NCBI RefSeq assembly: GCF_000373385.1
Contig: NZ_KB891333.1
Location: forward strand, 62,001 to 126,000
Direction: 5' to 3'
DNA: 64,000 bases
Source: Thiobacillus thioparus DSM 505
Lineage (GTDB): Bacteria; Pseudomonadota; Gammaproteobacteria; Burkholderiales; Thiobacillaceae
Part shown: positions 27,462-36,411 of the stretch, in pieces
Numbering within the stretch: position 1 is the first letter of the stretch
Layout of the letters: each line of letters opens with the position of its first letter
Position numbers and translations under genes: made by a program
The notes under the pieces: generated by a model
What the model saw: only the letters and a program-made list of their open reading frames with translations
The model's database searches: none
What the model was told of the DNA's origin: nothing

Positions 27462-28585
27462 ACTGCTTCCCACTTTCGTGTCTGCGCCGATCGGGAAATG
27501 GCTTCCAGGAAACGCAGACCCTCTTCCGACTCCTGGGCACCGTAGACGAACGCATTATGCGTCACGGTGCCGGATTGATGCTGGCGCAGCTGGTCGGCGA
27601 TATCGGCATAGAGATTGGCAAAGGCCTCGATGAACCCGGAGGGATGACCAGACTTGAAACGGTTGTAGCGCAATTGCCGGGCCAGGTCGGCATCGCCTGA
27701 CCCGCGGTCAATGAGTAGTCTGCGGCCGTCAGCCTGGCTGAACAGCAGATCCTCGGGCTGCATCTGGAACCACTCGGCACTGGCGAGACTGCCGTAGACG
27801 CGGATGCGCAGGCCATTGCGGTTGCCGAGCGCCGTCTTTCCGAACCAGGACTGCACCCGCAGGCCGTCCTCGTAGTGCGCGAGGCAATAGACGTTGTCGA
27901 CGATGTCGCCGAACTGGCCATAGGTGGCCTGATCGCCGATGACTTCGAGCGGCGCCTTGCCCCCGGTCAGGAAATGGACCAGATGATGGGCGTGCACGCC
28001 GAGATCGAGCGACACCGTGGGAACGGCATGGTCCTTGAGGCGCCAGGCTTGCGGCGCAGCCGCCTGCCGCAGGAAGCCTTCCTGGGGGATCTCGATCTGG
28101 ATCTGCTGCAGGCGCCCCAGCTGGCCGTCGGCGATCATGCGGCGCAATTCGCGCACCATCGGATAACCGGAATAATTGTAGGTGACCGCCAGGAAGCCGC
28201 GGTTGCGGTCCACGGCTTCGCCGATGCGCCGGCACGCTTCGCTGGACACCGCCAGGGCCTTTTCGCAAATGACCGGATACCCGGCATCGAGCGCCGCGAT
28301 CACGCTATCCAGATGATCCGGCGTCGGCGTCAGCACCAGGATGGCATCGAGCGATTGCCGCTCGCTTTCCAGGAGCGCGTGCCAGGTGGCGTGCGTGCGC
28401 TCGGATGGGATGCCATACGTCCGCGCCGTGTCTTCGTTGATGGCGGCACGCCGGCTGAAGCACCCGCAATCCACGCGAAAATGGCCGTCCAGCCGGCTGG
28501 AATTGTAGTGCGTGTAGCCGACGGCCGAATTCAGGGCGCCGCCGATAAAACCCAGTCGCAGGGGAGGCAGGTGGGTATGGGCCAT
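27458..28585 (-). CDS. Gfo/Idh/MocA-family NAD(P)-dependent oxidoreductase
   Basis: A 375-residue dehydrogenase. The N-terminal Rossmann motif LRLGFIGGALNSAVG is a variant of GxGxxG, and the conserved EKALAVSSEACRR (EKP-type, here EKA) occurs near residue 105. The C-terminal GFO_IDH domain contains DLGVHAHHLVHFLTGG, which carries the usual active-site His. Members oxidise or reduce sugar C2/C3/C4 positions. The EKP to EKA change is unusual. Its 3' end is coupled to the ACP gene. Confidence 0.83.
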   Translation of the reverse strand: MAHTHLPPLRLGFIGGALNSAVGYTHYNSSRLDGHFRVDCGCFSRRAAINEDTARTYGIPSERTHATWHALLESERQSLDAILVLTPTPDHLDSVIAALDAGYPVICEKALAVSSEACRRIGEAVDRNRGFLAVTYNYSGYPMVRELRRMIADGQLGRLQQIQIEIPQEGFLRQAAAPQAWRLKDHAVPTVSLDLGVHAHHLVHFLTGGKAPLEVIGDQATYGQFGDIVDNVYCLAHYEDGLRVQSWFGKTALGNRNGLRIRVYGSLASAEWFQMQPEDLLFSQADGRRLLIDRGSGDADLARQLRYNRFKSGHPSGFIEAFANLYADIADQLRQHQSGTVTHNAFVYGAQESEEGLRFLEAISRSAQTRKWEAV

Positions 28586-28587
28586 AC

Positions 28588-30132
28588 TTATCCTTTGTGC
28601 AGGCCGGTTGAATAGGCCTGTCGCAGTGCAGGTTTGTCGAGTTTACCCATTGCGTTCCGCGGGAGCGCATCGACGACGAAGAAGCGGCGCGGCTGCTGGA
28701 AATCACCCAGATGCTGCATGCAAAGCCGTTGCAGGTCGCGCGGTTGCGCCGGCGCATCCGGCGCATGGAAGGCGACGACAACGCCGACCACTTCGCCCAG
28801 CTGGTCGTCCGGCAGCGGAATGGCCGCGCACTCTCTGACTGCGGGGTGGGTGGCGACCACGTCCTCGATGTCCTTCGGATAGATGTTGATGCCGCCGCAA
28901 ATGATGATGTCCTTGATCCGTCCGAGAAAGAACAGAAAGCCTTCGCTGTCCATCCTGCCGAGATCGCCCGTACGGAAATAGTCCCCCCACATCGCGGCTT
29001 CCGTCGCGGCCGGCTGGGCATAGTAGCCGCTGAACAGCATGGGCGTGCGGCACGCGATCTCACCTGGCGTGTCCGGCGCCGCCGCCTGCCCGTTTTCGCC
29101 GAGGATCAGGACGTCCGTTCCCGGAATGGCGGTACCGACCGAGCCCAGTTTACGGGACGCCGCGCCGGGCGCCAGGTTGGTGGCAATGGCAATCTCCGAC
29201 GCGCCGTAGCACTCGTGAAACGCGCAGGACAGGTGGGTCAGCAGCCTGGCCTTCGTTTCATCGTCCAGGAGCGCGGAAGAAGACACCAGACAGCGCAGCG
29301 AGGGCAGCGTTTCCCCGCTGGCGATCAAGGCGTCCAGTATTTGCCTGAGCTGTGACGAAACCGCGATGGAGAAGGTCACGCCGTGCTGGCGGACCGCAGC
29401 GATCCAGGTGGCCGGGCTGAAGTGCGCCATGACGATGCTCGTCCCCCCGGAAATCAGCGGCATCAGCACCAGCCGTTGCGCCAGGGAGTGATACAGCGGC
29501 GTGGCGGCCAGCGTCACGTCGTCCGCGGTGACGCCATACAACTCGGCAGCCGCCGCGGCACGCAGCCGCTTGGTACGCTGGCTCAGGAGAATGGGCTTGG
29601 GCTGTCCGGTGGAGCCGGAGGTGAGCACCATGAGATACGGCAACGTCTCCGACAACGTGGGCGCCGGCCCGGGCGTAGCGCGGCCTGTATCGATCAGCGC
29701 CTGCACGGATGTCCAGCCTTCCCGGACACCGCCGGCCACGACACGCATGCCGCCGGGCGGAAGACGCAGGTCGTCCAGGCTGGAAGCCGCGCCTGACCAT
29801 GCGATCAGGTGCCGGACGTCGGCAGCCTTGAAGGTGGCCGCCAACGCTTCCGCACCCAGCCCCATGCTCTGGGGCACGATGACCACGCCGAGGCGCGCGC
29901 CTGCGAGCAAGGTCAGGACAAACTCGGCACAATTGGGCAGGAGCACGCCGATGGGGTCGCCGGCATGCACCCCTGCAATCGACAGGCCATCCGCCAGCGC
30001 ATCCACCTCCTGCAGAAGGTCGCGATAGGTGTAGCGGGCGTTGCCCACCACGAGCGCCAGTTTGTCGGGGCTGCGTTCGGCGGCATGCCGGAAGTGCCCA
30101 TAGAGGGCTGCGGGGTGCGATGAAGTCAGCAT
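28588..30132 (-). CDS. AMP-forming acyl-CoA/acyl-ACP synthetase (ANL superfamily)
   Basis: A 514-residue adenylating enzyme. The P-loop-like LMVLTSGSTGQPKPIL near residue 165, the A5 motif CYGASEIAI, the A7 motif YFRTGDLGRMDSEGFLFFLGR and the C-terminal A10 lysine in PRNAMGKLDKPALR are intact. It activates a carboxylic acid as the acyl-AMP and loads it to CoA or, here more likely, to the linked acyl carrier protein. The ATG at 30132 is chosen because earlier codons overlap the NeuD-like gene's 3' end only 8 bp away. Confidence 0.86.
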   Translation of the reverse strand: MLTSSHPAALYGHFRHAAERSPDKLALVVGNARYTYRDLLQEVDALADGLSIAGVHAGDPIGVLLPNCAEFVLTLLAGARLGVVIVPQSMGLGAEALAATFKAADVRHLIAWSGAASSLDDLRLPPGGMRVVAGGVREGWTSVQALIDTGRATPGPAPTLSETLPYLMVLTSGSTGQPKPILLSQRTKRLRAAAAAELYGVTADDVTLAATPLYHSLAQRLVLMPLISGGTSIVMAHFSPATWIAAVRQHGVTFSIAVSSQLRQILDALIASGETLPSLRCLVSSSALLDDETKARLLTHLSCAFHECYGASEIAIATNLAPGAASRKLGSVGTAIPGTDVLILGENGQAAAPDTPGEIACRTPMLFSGYYAQPAATEAAMWGDYFRTGDLGRMDSEGFLFFLGRIKDIIICGGINIYPKDIEDVVATHPAVRECAAIPLPDDQLGEVVGVVVAFHAPDAPAQPRDLQRLCMQHLGDFQQPRRFFVVDALPRNAMGKLDKPALRQAYSTGLHKG

Positions 30133-30139
30133 GGGTATG

Positions 30140-30832
30140 CTAACGGGTGGAGCGGGCAATAAATTGAAGAAAAGCCTGACTCGAGAGCGGAAAGCGCTCG
30201 CCACTCGCCGAGACATACACCTCGTCGGCGAGCGTGTTCCGGGTCACCAGCGTATTGGCGCCCACGAAACATTGCCTGCCGACCCGGATGTTGTCGCCGA
30301 GGGTAGCGTTGATGCCGAGGAAGCAGGCGTCCCCGATCACGGTCTCGCCCCCGATGGCAACGCCCGAATTGATCCAGCAGGCGTCGCCGATGCGGCAACC
30401 ATGTCCTATCGACGCATTGCTGGCAATGAAGACGCTGTTGCCGATCTGCGTATAGGGGTGGATGGCGGCATGGTCGAGGATGATGGTGTTCTCGCCCACC
30501 GACACGCTGGCGTGGCGCACCACGGACGCGTGGACATAGCTGGCGAAGGCATAGCCCTTGGCCAGCCCTTCCTGGTACTTGCGGACCCGCAAGTCATTCA
30601 TCTCCCGATAGCCGACGGCGATGATCAGGCAATGGTCTGCCGGCGGGTAGCCCGTCTCGATGTCATCGAACGGGATGACGGGAAGGCCTTCGATGAAGGG
30701 ATCGGTCAGGACGGAGCGGTCGACGGTAAACGCCGCAACCTCGTACTCCAGTCGCGCAAACTCCAGAAACATGCGTGCCATCTGGCCATTGCCGTAGATG
30801 ATCAGTTTTTTATTTTCCATCGCAGCTGTCAT
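30140..30832 (-). CDS. NeuD/PglD-like sugar O/N-acyltransferase (left-handed beta-helix)
   Basis: A 230-residue protein. Residues ~8-85 are a nucleotide-sugar-binding Rossmann unit (KKLIIYGNGQMARMFLEFA), and residues ~95-215 are hexapeptide repeats (VGENTIILDHAAIHPYTQIG, IGHGCRIGDACWINSGVAIG) with the expected catalytic His in the HASV/HAAI region. PglD/NeuD relatives acetylate amino sugars made by DegT aminotransferases, and the DegT gene is just upstream, so the two probably act in sequence on one sugar. Confidence 0.84.
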   Translation of the reverse strand: MTAAMENKKLIIYGNGQMARMFLEFARLEYEVAAFTVDRSVLTDPFIEGLPVIPFDDIETGYPPADHCLIIAVGYREMNDLRVRKYQEGLAKGYAFASYVHASVVRHASVSVGENTIILDHAAIHPYTQIGNSVFIASNASIGHGCRIGDACWINSGVAIGGETVIGDACFLGINATLGDNIRVGRQCFVGANTLVTRNTLADEVYVSASGERFPLSSQAFLQFIARSTR

Positions 30833-30859
30833 GCCCCGCCCTTTTCGCGACGCTCTGTT

Positions 30860-31984
30860 CTAAATGCATGACTGCGCTGCAATCAGTCGGGTAATGGTGT
30901 CGATCTGCCTGTCATCCAGGTTCGGGTAAATCGGCAGGCACAAGATTTTTTCTGCGGCCTCGACCGCGACCGGGAGATTGTCGGGGTGCGCGGAAGGGAG
31001 CCCTCGATACATCGAGAAGTCCGAAATCAGCGGATAAAAATAACGGCGCGGGTGGATGCCGTTGTCCTTGAGTTTCTGGTGAAGGTCGTCTCGGCTGATC
31101 GGATAATCGGCCTCGACCAGAATCGGGAAATAGGCGAAATTGGAAATATCCCCCCGTTCCGCCGGCATGCATTGAATCCCGGCCACCCCTTCCAGGCGTT
31201 TGCGATAGACCGCGTCGATTTCCCTGCGCCGCGCAAGCGCCTGGTCGATATATTTCAATTGGAGCATGCCCAGTGCCGCATTGAACTCGCTCATCTTGCC
31301 GTTGATGCCCGGGGCGACGACTGCCACCTCGCTCACATGGCCGAAATTCTTCAGGTGATCGATCCGCGTTTTGGTCTTGGCATCCGGGCAGACGATCGCC
31401 CCGCCCTCGAAGGTATTGAACACCTTGGTGGCGTGAAAGCTCAGCACCGACAGATCGCCATGCCTCAGAATGCTGCCACCCGCGTCGCGCACGCCGAATG
31501 CATGCGCCGCATCGTAGATGACCTTGAGGTTGTAGTTGTCGGCGATGGCCTGGATGGCCTCGACATCGCACGGGCGGCCGTAGCAATGCACGGGCATGAT
31601 GGCCGTGGTCTGCGGCGTGATGGCGGCCTCGATCCTCGCCGGGTCGAGATTGAGCGTGTCGCGGTCGATATCCACGAACACGGGCTTGATACCGTTCCAG
31701 AGCAGGGAATGCGAGGTGGCCACGAAGGAATAGGGCGTGGTGATGACCTCGCCCGTGATGCGCAAGGATTGCAATGCCGTGATCAAGGCGATCGTGCCGT
31801 TGGTGAACAGGGCGATGTGCTCGACACCCAGATACTCGCCCAGCGCCTGTTCCAGTTGCTGATGGAAGGGACCGTTGTTGGTGAGCTGCTTGCTCTCCCA
31901 GATTTTTTCCAGGTACGGGATGAACTCGTCCAGGGGCGGCAGATAGGGTTGCGTGACGTAAATCTGTTCCGGATCAGTGCTCAT
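30860..31984 (-). CDS. DegT/DnrJ/EryC1/StrS sugar aminotransferase
   Basis: A 374-residue PLP enzyme that aminates nucleotide-linked keto-sugars. Motifs: LTNNGPFHQQLEQALGEYLG near residue 34, TTPYSFVATSHSLLWNGIKP, DAAHAFG, and the PLP lysine in SFHATKVFNTFEGG near residue 185. This latter form is typical of the dTDP-3-amino or 4-amino-4,6-dideoxysugar branch (FdtB/RffA-like). It is the first gene of the nine-gene cluster running to 22505. Confidence 0.87.
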   Translation of the reverse strand: MSTDPEQIYVTQPYLPPLDEFIPYLEKIWESKQLTNNGPFHQQLEQALGEYLGVEHIALFTNGTIALITALQSLRITGEVITTPYSFVATSHSLLWNGIKPVFVDIDRDTLNLDPARIEAAITPQTTAIMPVHCYGRPCDVEAIQAIADNYNLKVIYDAAHAFGVRDAGGSILRHGDLSVLSFHATKVFNTFEGGAIVCPDAKTKTRIDHLKNFGHVSEVAVVAPGINGKMSEFNAALGMLQLKYIDQALARRREIDAVYRKRLEGVAGIQCMPAERGDISNFAYFPILVEADYPISRDDLHQKLKDNGIHPRRYFYPLISDFSMYRGLPSAHPDNLPVAVEAAEKILCLPIYPNLDDRQIDTITRLIAAQSCI

Positions 31985-32121
31985 CGATCAACCTTGGCAT
32001 ATCAATCGTTCGCTACAGGAGAACGCGCGTGCTCATGAATCTATTATGGGGCGCCCGGGGCGGGCGTGACTTCATGAACGGCTCAAGTCGGGCAATCTGA
32101 AGCCGCATGCAAGCTGAGTGG

Positions 32122-32142
32122 AGGCCCGAGGCCCGAGGCCCG
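32122..32142. repeat. Three tandem copies of AGGCCCG
   Basis: Exact 7-bp unit repeated three times in non-coding DNA; a simple slippage-type repeat without visible function. Confidence 0.6.
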
Positions 32143-32230
32143 ATGATAATGGGTTATTTGAAGGATTTGTTGGATTGGGAAGGCCGCCCCCTCTCGGCAC
32201 AGGCTTCAGGCTCGATGAAACGGGCATGCC

Positions 32231-32272
32231 CGATGCAGCAAGGCCCGCATTGCTGCGGGCCTTGCTGCATCG
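32231..32272 (-). terminator. Perfect 19-bp hairpin downstream of the rhodanese gene
   Basis: The arms 32231-32249 and 32254-32272 are perfectly complementary around a TTGC loop. It lies 32 bp after the rhodanese stop, a normal terminator position, although no long T-tract follows on the minus strand. Confidence 0.6.
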
Positions 32273-32303
32273 GACGGCAGGGCCGGCGTTTGCGCCTGCC
32301 GGA

Positions 32304-32726
32304 TCAATACGTGGCTTCGTGGACCTGCGGCATGCCGTCGTCCACCCAACGGGTATAGCCGCCTTCCATGTTCAGCACGTTCTTGAATCCCATCATCTGC
32401 AGCACGGCGGCAGCCATGGCGGAACGTCCGCTGGTGGCGCAGTAGACGACGATCTGACGGTCGCGGGCGGCAGCCAGTTCGGGCAGGTGCTTGGGATAGC
32501 TGGGGTCGGCGGCCGCTTCGATGATGCCGCGCGGCACCAGCTGCGCGCCCTTGATGTGGCCCGTCTCGAATTCGCCGTGTTCGCGCACATCGAGCAACAG
32601 CAGGTCCTCCCTCGCATTGAGTTTGTCCAGCAGCGCCTGCGGGGTGATTTCCCTGACGCAGGATTTGGCGGCGCGGACGAAGTCCATCAGGCTCATGGGC
32701 TGTTCGGGTTTGAAGGTGTTGTACAT
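32304..32726 (-). CDS. Rhodanese-domain protein
   Basis: A 140-residue single-domain rhodanese. The CDC25-like fold elements LLLLDVREHGEFETGHIKGA are followed by the active-site loop VVYCATSGRSA with Cys96 as the persulfide-forming residue, and a C-terminal GGYTRWVDDG. It has no signal peptide. It may move sulfane sulfur in the cytoplasm. It is separate from the thiocyanate island. Confidence 0.87.
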   Translation of the reverse strand: MYNTFKPEQPMSLMDFVRAAKSCVREITPQALLDKLNAREDLLLLDVREHGEFETGHIKGAQLVPRGIIEAAADPSYPKHLPELAAARDRQIVVYCATSGRSAMAAAVLQMMGFKNVLNMEGGYTRWVDDGMPQVHEATY

Positions 32727-32791
32727 CGTGGGGGTTCCAGGATCGGGTTGTTGAAAGGCCGAAAAATATCAGATTGCGGCGCCGGGCACAC

Positions 32792-33184
32792 TCAGGCCCA
32801 GTACTTCGCCTTGTCCGGCAGCACCCAGCGCACACCGCCGCGCGGATCTTCCTTGTCGCCGCGGTAGCGCGGGATGAGATGGATGTGCAGGTGCGGGACG
32901 GTCTGGCCGCCGGCCGGGCCGTGGTTGATGCCGATGTTGTAGCCGTCGGGCTGGTGGTGCTTGTCGAGGATGTCTTTCGCTTGCGCCAGCATGCTGAGCA
33001 ACGCAGTCTGCTCGGCTTCGGTGGCCTCGAACAGGGTGGCGACGTGGCGACGCGGGATGATCACCGTATGGCCGAGCGAGACGGGAAACCCGTCGCGATA
33101 GGCCACGGTGAGTTCATCTTCGGCGACGATGCGGTGCGGGTCGAGTTGGCAGAAGGGGCAGGGTTTGGTTTCAGGTGCGGTCAT
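32792..33184 (-). CDS. HIT-family nucleotide hydrolase/transferase
   Basis: A 130-residue HIT protein with the catalytic triad motif PHLHIHLIPR (HxHxH) near residue 108 and an N-terminal CPFC pair that probably binds zinc with a downstream His. It hydrolyses nucleoside phosphoramidates or dinucleotides. It shares direction with the rhodanese gene 65 bp downstream. Confidence 0.88.
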   Translation of the reverse strand: MTAPETKPCPFCQLDPHRIVAEDELTVAYRDGFPVSLGHTVIIPRRHVATLFEATEAEQTALLSMLAQAKDILDKHHQPDGYNIGINHGPAGGQTVPHLHIHLIPRYRGDKEDPRGGVRWVLPDKAKYWA

Positions 33185-33280
33185 GCCTTGGGTGTGCTCG
33201 TGTTGATGGTGCGGTCGGGATAGGATCGAGTTTACCCGATGCGTTCAGGCAGACGGGAGGCGGTCTCGCCCCCGGCGACA

Positions 33281-34195
33281 CTATCCCTTGGGCAGGATTT
33301 CGTCCCAGGGCGGTTTGTTGCCGATCCGCTGGGCCAGGTATTCAACCAGGGCCCGGACGCGGTGCGGCACGTAGCGATTGCTCGGAAAGACCGCATAGAT
33401 TCCCAGTTCAGGCGCACGGAACGCAGGCAGCAGGATATCCAGGCTATGTTCGCGTACCGCCGTTTCGACAATGAAAGTGGGAAGATAGGTGATCCCGAGC
33501 CCGCCTATCGCGGCAGCGAGCAGGGCGTCGCCGCTGTTGGCCTCGAGCCGGCCGGCGACGGGAAACCACTCGGTCTTGCCGTCAAGGGTGAAGGCCCAGC
33601 TTGTGCGCGTGGCGAGCACATAGCCGAAGCACTCATGCTGGATCAGGTCCTTCGGGTGACGCGGACGGCCATGGCGCTTGATGTAGCCGGGCGCGGCCAC
33701 CACGACGCTCCGGCTGCTGCCGATCTTGCGCGCCACGTCTCCCGGCTCCAGCCGGTCGGTGATGCGGATAGCCAGATCGAGCCCGCCTTCGATCAGGTTG
33801 GTGCGGCGGTCGCTGAATTCCAGTTCGACGGTGATCTCCGGGTTGGCGGCCATGAAGTCGCCGAACATCGGCATCAACTGGCGAATGCCGAAGGAGAACG
33901 GCAAGGTGATGCGGAGGTGGCCGCGCGGCGCCTGGCTGTCCTCGGTCAGGCCGGCTTCGGCGGCATCCACCAGCCCGAGGATTTCGCGGCATTTTTCCAG
34001 GTAGGTCGCGCCAGCCGACGTGAGGCTCAGACGCCGTGTGCTGCGGGCCAGCAGCTTCGTCCCAAGGTGCGCTTCGAGCGCCGCCACCTGTCGCGTCACC
34101 ACCGAGCGCGCCACGTTCATCTGTTGCGCGACGGCGGAGAAGCTGCCGAGTTCGGCCACCCGCACGAAGAGCCGCATGCTGTCGAGTCGGTCCAT
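33281..34195 (-). CDS. LysR-type transcriptional regulator
   Basis: A 304-residue LTTR with an N-terminal winged HTH (MRLFVRVAELGSFSAVAQQM, VTRQVAALEAHLGTKLLARS) and a substrate-binding C-terminal domain of the CrgA/PtxR-like betaproteobacterial type. ATG at 34195 is used because the HTH begins there. It is divergent from the YceI-DODA-OYE-esterase-MFS gene row, which is its likely target. Confidence 0.9.
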   Translation of the reverse strand: MDRLDSMRLFVRVAELGSFSAVAQQMNVARSVVTRQVAALEAHLGTKLLARSTRRLSLTSAGATYLEKCREILGLVDAAEAGLTEDSQAPRGHLRITLPFSFGIRQLMPMFGDFMAANPEITVELEFSDRRTNLIEGGLDLAIRITDRLEPGDVARKIGSSRSVVVAAPGYIKRHGRPRHPKDLIQHECFGYVLATRTSWAFTLDGKTEWFPVAGRLEANSGDALLAAAIGGLGITYLPTFIVETAVREHSLDILLPAFRAPELGIYAVFPSNRYVPHRVRALVEYLAQRIGNKPPWDEILPKG

Positions 34196-34316
34196 GTATG
34201 TTCCCGTCCGATTGTTGCCTACAGAGCAACAATAATTTGCCAAATGTAGCCTATTTCCCCAAGCCCGGCCTGCGTACAGTGAACCTATCGTCTTGTCCGC
34301 ACTCTGGAGTTCAGCC

Positions 34317-34946
34317 ATGAATCTCACCGCTCGCTCTTTCTCCTTGAGCCTGATGAAACCCGGCACACGGCATGTCGCGCCGTTCGCCGGCCTGGCCGCC
34401 CTGGCCGCCCTGTTGCTGTCGGCGGGTGCCCAGGCCATCGAATTCAACCAGCTGCTGGCCGACAAGAGCGCAGTGAGCTTCGCGTACAAGCAAATGAACG
34501 TGCCGCTCGATGGCGGCTTCAAGCGCTTCAACGGCCGGATCAATTTCGATCCGGCAAAGCCGGCGCTCGCCAAGGCCGAAATCGATATCGAGCTCGCCAG
34601 CATCGATACCGGCTCCGAGGAAGGCAACGACGAAGTGGCCGGCAAGCTCTGGTTCAACACCCAGCAGTTTCCCGTCGCGCGTTTCGTGTCCACTTCGATC
34701 AAGCCGCTGGGCAACAACCGCTTCGAAGTGGCGGGCAGGATGAGCATCAAGGGCCGCACACTCGATACGAAAACGCCCGCCACGTTCAGGCAGGAAGGCA
34801 ATCTCGGCATGTTCGAAGGCAGTTTCGTACTGAAGCGTGGCGACTACGGCATCGGCGAAGGCATGTGGGCCGACTACGGTACCGTCGCCAACGAAGTGCA
34901 GATCAAATTCCGGCTGGTTGCCGCTGCGGCAGCCAGCAAGAAGTAG
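34317..34946 (+). CDS. YceI-family periplasmic lipid-binding protein (first copy)
   Basis: A 209-residue secreted protein: signal peptide to about AGAQA, then the YceI lipocalin-like barrel (SAVSFAYKQMNVPLDGGFKRFNGRINFDP, SIDTGSEEGNDEVAGKLWFNT). YceI proteins bind polyisoprenoid or amide-lipid ligands. ATG at 34317 has GGAG 7 nt upstream. It is followed 35 bp later by a second, only distantly similar YceI gene. Confidence 0.85.
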   Translation: MNLTARSFSLSLMKPGTRHVAPFAGLAALAALLLSAGAQAIEFNQLLADKSAVSFAYKQMNVPLDGGFKRFNGRINFDPAKPALAKAEIDIELASIDTGSEEGNDEVAGKLWFNTQQFPVARFVSTSIKPLGNNRFEVAGRMSIKGRTLDTKTPATFRQEGNLGMFEGSFVLKRGDYGIGEGMWADYGTVANEVQIKFRLVAAAAASKK

Positions 34947-34981
34947 TGCGTCCCATCCCTCATTCACCCAGGAGAATCCCC

Positions 34982-35557
34982 ATGAAGAAACTCGCGCTTG
35001 CCCTTGCCTTTGCCTCCTTCGCCGCCAGCGCCTTCGCCGCGCCGGAAACCTACGTCATCGACCCTACGCATACCCAGCCGCGCTTCGAGTACAACCACTT
35101 CGGCTACTCCAATCAGGTGCACAGCTTCGACAAGACCAGCGGCACGATCATGTTCGACAAGGCCGCCCGGACGGGCTCGGTGGACGTCACCATCGACGCC
35201 AAGTCGGTGAACACCGGCTATCCCCTGCTGAACCAACACATCCAGGATGAGGATTTCTTCGATACCGCGAAGTACCCGACCATCACGTTCAAGTCGACCT
35301 CCGTGAAATTCGATGGCGACAAGCCGGTGTCGGTCGACGGCAACCTGACGATCAAGGGCATCACCAAGCCGGTGACGCTGACCGTCACCTCGTTCCAGGC
35401 GATGCCGCATCCCATCATGAAGAAGGACGCGATCGGCGCCAATGCGGTGACCAAGATCAAGCGCACCGAATTCAACATGGGCAAATACGCGCCCTATGTG
35501 TCCGATGACGTGACCCTCGAAATCCCGATGGAAGCCGTCGCGGTCAACAAGCAGTAA
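34982..35557 (+). CDS. YceI-family periplasmic lipid-binding protein (second copy)
   Basis: A 191-residue secreted YceI protein with a clean signal peptide (MKKLALALAFASFAASAFA) and the full family pattern: YVIDPTHTQPRFEYNHFG, SGTIMFDKAARTGSVDVTID, HIQDEDFFDTAKYPTITFKS and DGNLTIKGITKPVTL. It is nearer to E. coli YceI than the copy upstream. AGGAG precedes the start. Confidence 0.9.
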   Translation: MKKLALALAFASFAASAFAAPETYVIDPTHTQPRFEYNHFGYSNQVHSFDKTSGTIMFDKAARTGSVDVTIDAKSVNTGYPLLNQHIQDEDFFDTAKYPTITFKSTSVKFDGDKPVSVDGNLTIKGITKPVTLTVTSFQAMPHPIMKKDAIGANAVTKIKRTEFNMGKYAPYVSDDVTLEIPMEAVAVNKQ

Positions 35558-35591
35558 ACGCCGCCGCTTCTGGCGGAGAATGGAGTCCGAT

Positions 35592-36389
35592 ATGTCTCGC
35601 CTGCCCGTCGTGTTCGTGTCCCACGGCGCCCCCGATGCCCTGCTGAAGGCACCGGAGGCCGTGGCCTGCTGGCGCGGGATCGGCCGGGACATTCCGCGGC
35701 CGACGGCGATCCTCGCGATCTCGGCGCACTGGGAAGCGCGCCAGCCCACGGCCAGCCTGTCCGGCGCGCCGGAGACGATCCACGACTTCTCGGGTTTCTC
35801 GCCGACACTGCATGCCATGCAGTATCCCGCGCCAGGCGCGCCGGCACTGGCCGAGCGCGCCGTCGCCCTGCTGGCCGCTGCCGGCGCAGCGGCCGAGCTC
35901 CATCCCAGCCGCGGGCTCGATCACGGCGCCTGGGTGCCGCTGTCGGCAATGTTTCCGCAGGCCGACGTGCCGGTCGCGCAACTCTCGCTGGTGCGCAACG
36001 CCGGCCCGGCGGCGCATTTCGCGCTGGGGCAGGCGCTGGCGCCGCTGCGCGAGGAAGGCGTGCTCATCGTCGCCACCGGTTCGATCACGCATAACTTCGG
36101 CTGGCTGGACTGGCAGGCGGCCGGCGACCCGATGCCGGTTCCGCAGGCGAAGGGCTTCGCCGACTGGGTCGCCGCGCGCGTCGCGGCGCAGGATGTCGCG
36201 GCCCTGCTGGATTATCGTTCGGCGCCCCATGGTTCGGCGTCGCATCCGACCGAAGAACACTTCCTGCCGTTTTTCGTCGCCCTGGGCGCCGCGGACGGCG
36301 ACCGGGCCACGCGCCATCAACCTCCCTTCGCCTATGGCGGCCTTGCCATGGATGCCTATGTGTGGCGGGACCCGGCGGAAGCCCATTGA
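35592..36389 (+). CDS. DODA-type extradiol dioxygenase (YgiD-like)
   Basis: A 265-residue class III extradiol ring-cleavage dioxygenase family protein. Metal and catalytic residues are in VFVSHGAPDAL (His), ILAISAHWEA (His), GLDHGAWVPL (His) and ATGSITHNFG (His). Members open catechols such as DOPA with Fe(II) or Zn(II). ATG at 35592 is preferred over 35580 because GGAG then sits at proper spacing. It lies in a row of oxidative genes opposite a LysR gene. Confidence 0.85.
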   Translation: MSRLPVVFVSHGAPDALLKAPEAVACWRGIGRDIPRPTAILAISAHWEARQPTASLSGAPETIHDFSGFSPTLHAMQYPAPGAPALAERAVALLAAAGAAAELHPSRGLDHGAWVPLSAMFPQADVPVAQLSLVRNAGPAAHFALGQALAPLREEGVLIVATGSITHNFGWLDWQAAGDPMPVPQAKGFADWVAARVAAQDVAALLDYRSAPHGSASHPTEEHFLPFFVALGAADGDRATRHQPPFAYGGLAMDAYVWRDPAEAH

Positions 36390-36411
36390 TCCCTTAAAGG
36401 AATCCATCATC

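Larger units (their letters stand above)
31985..32303. other. 319-bp intergenic region with tandem repeat and terminator, no gene
   Basis: Between the DegT start and the rhodanese stop there is no supported gene. It holds the DegT promoter side, a triple tandem AGGCCCG repeat (32122-32142) and a 19-bp perfect hairpin (separate entry). Confidence 0.6.

Noticed and set aside
32304-32726. Rhodanese gene as part of the thiocyanate system
   Set aside because: It is cytoplasmic, 9 kb away, in a different transcription unit and with no sigma-54 element upstream.
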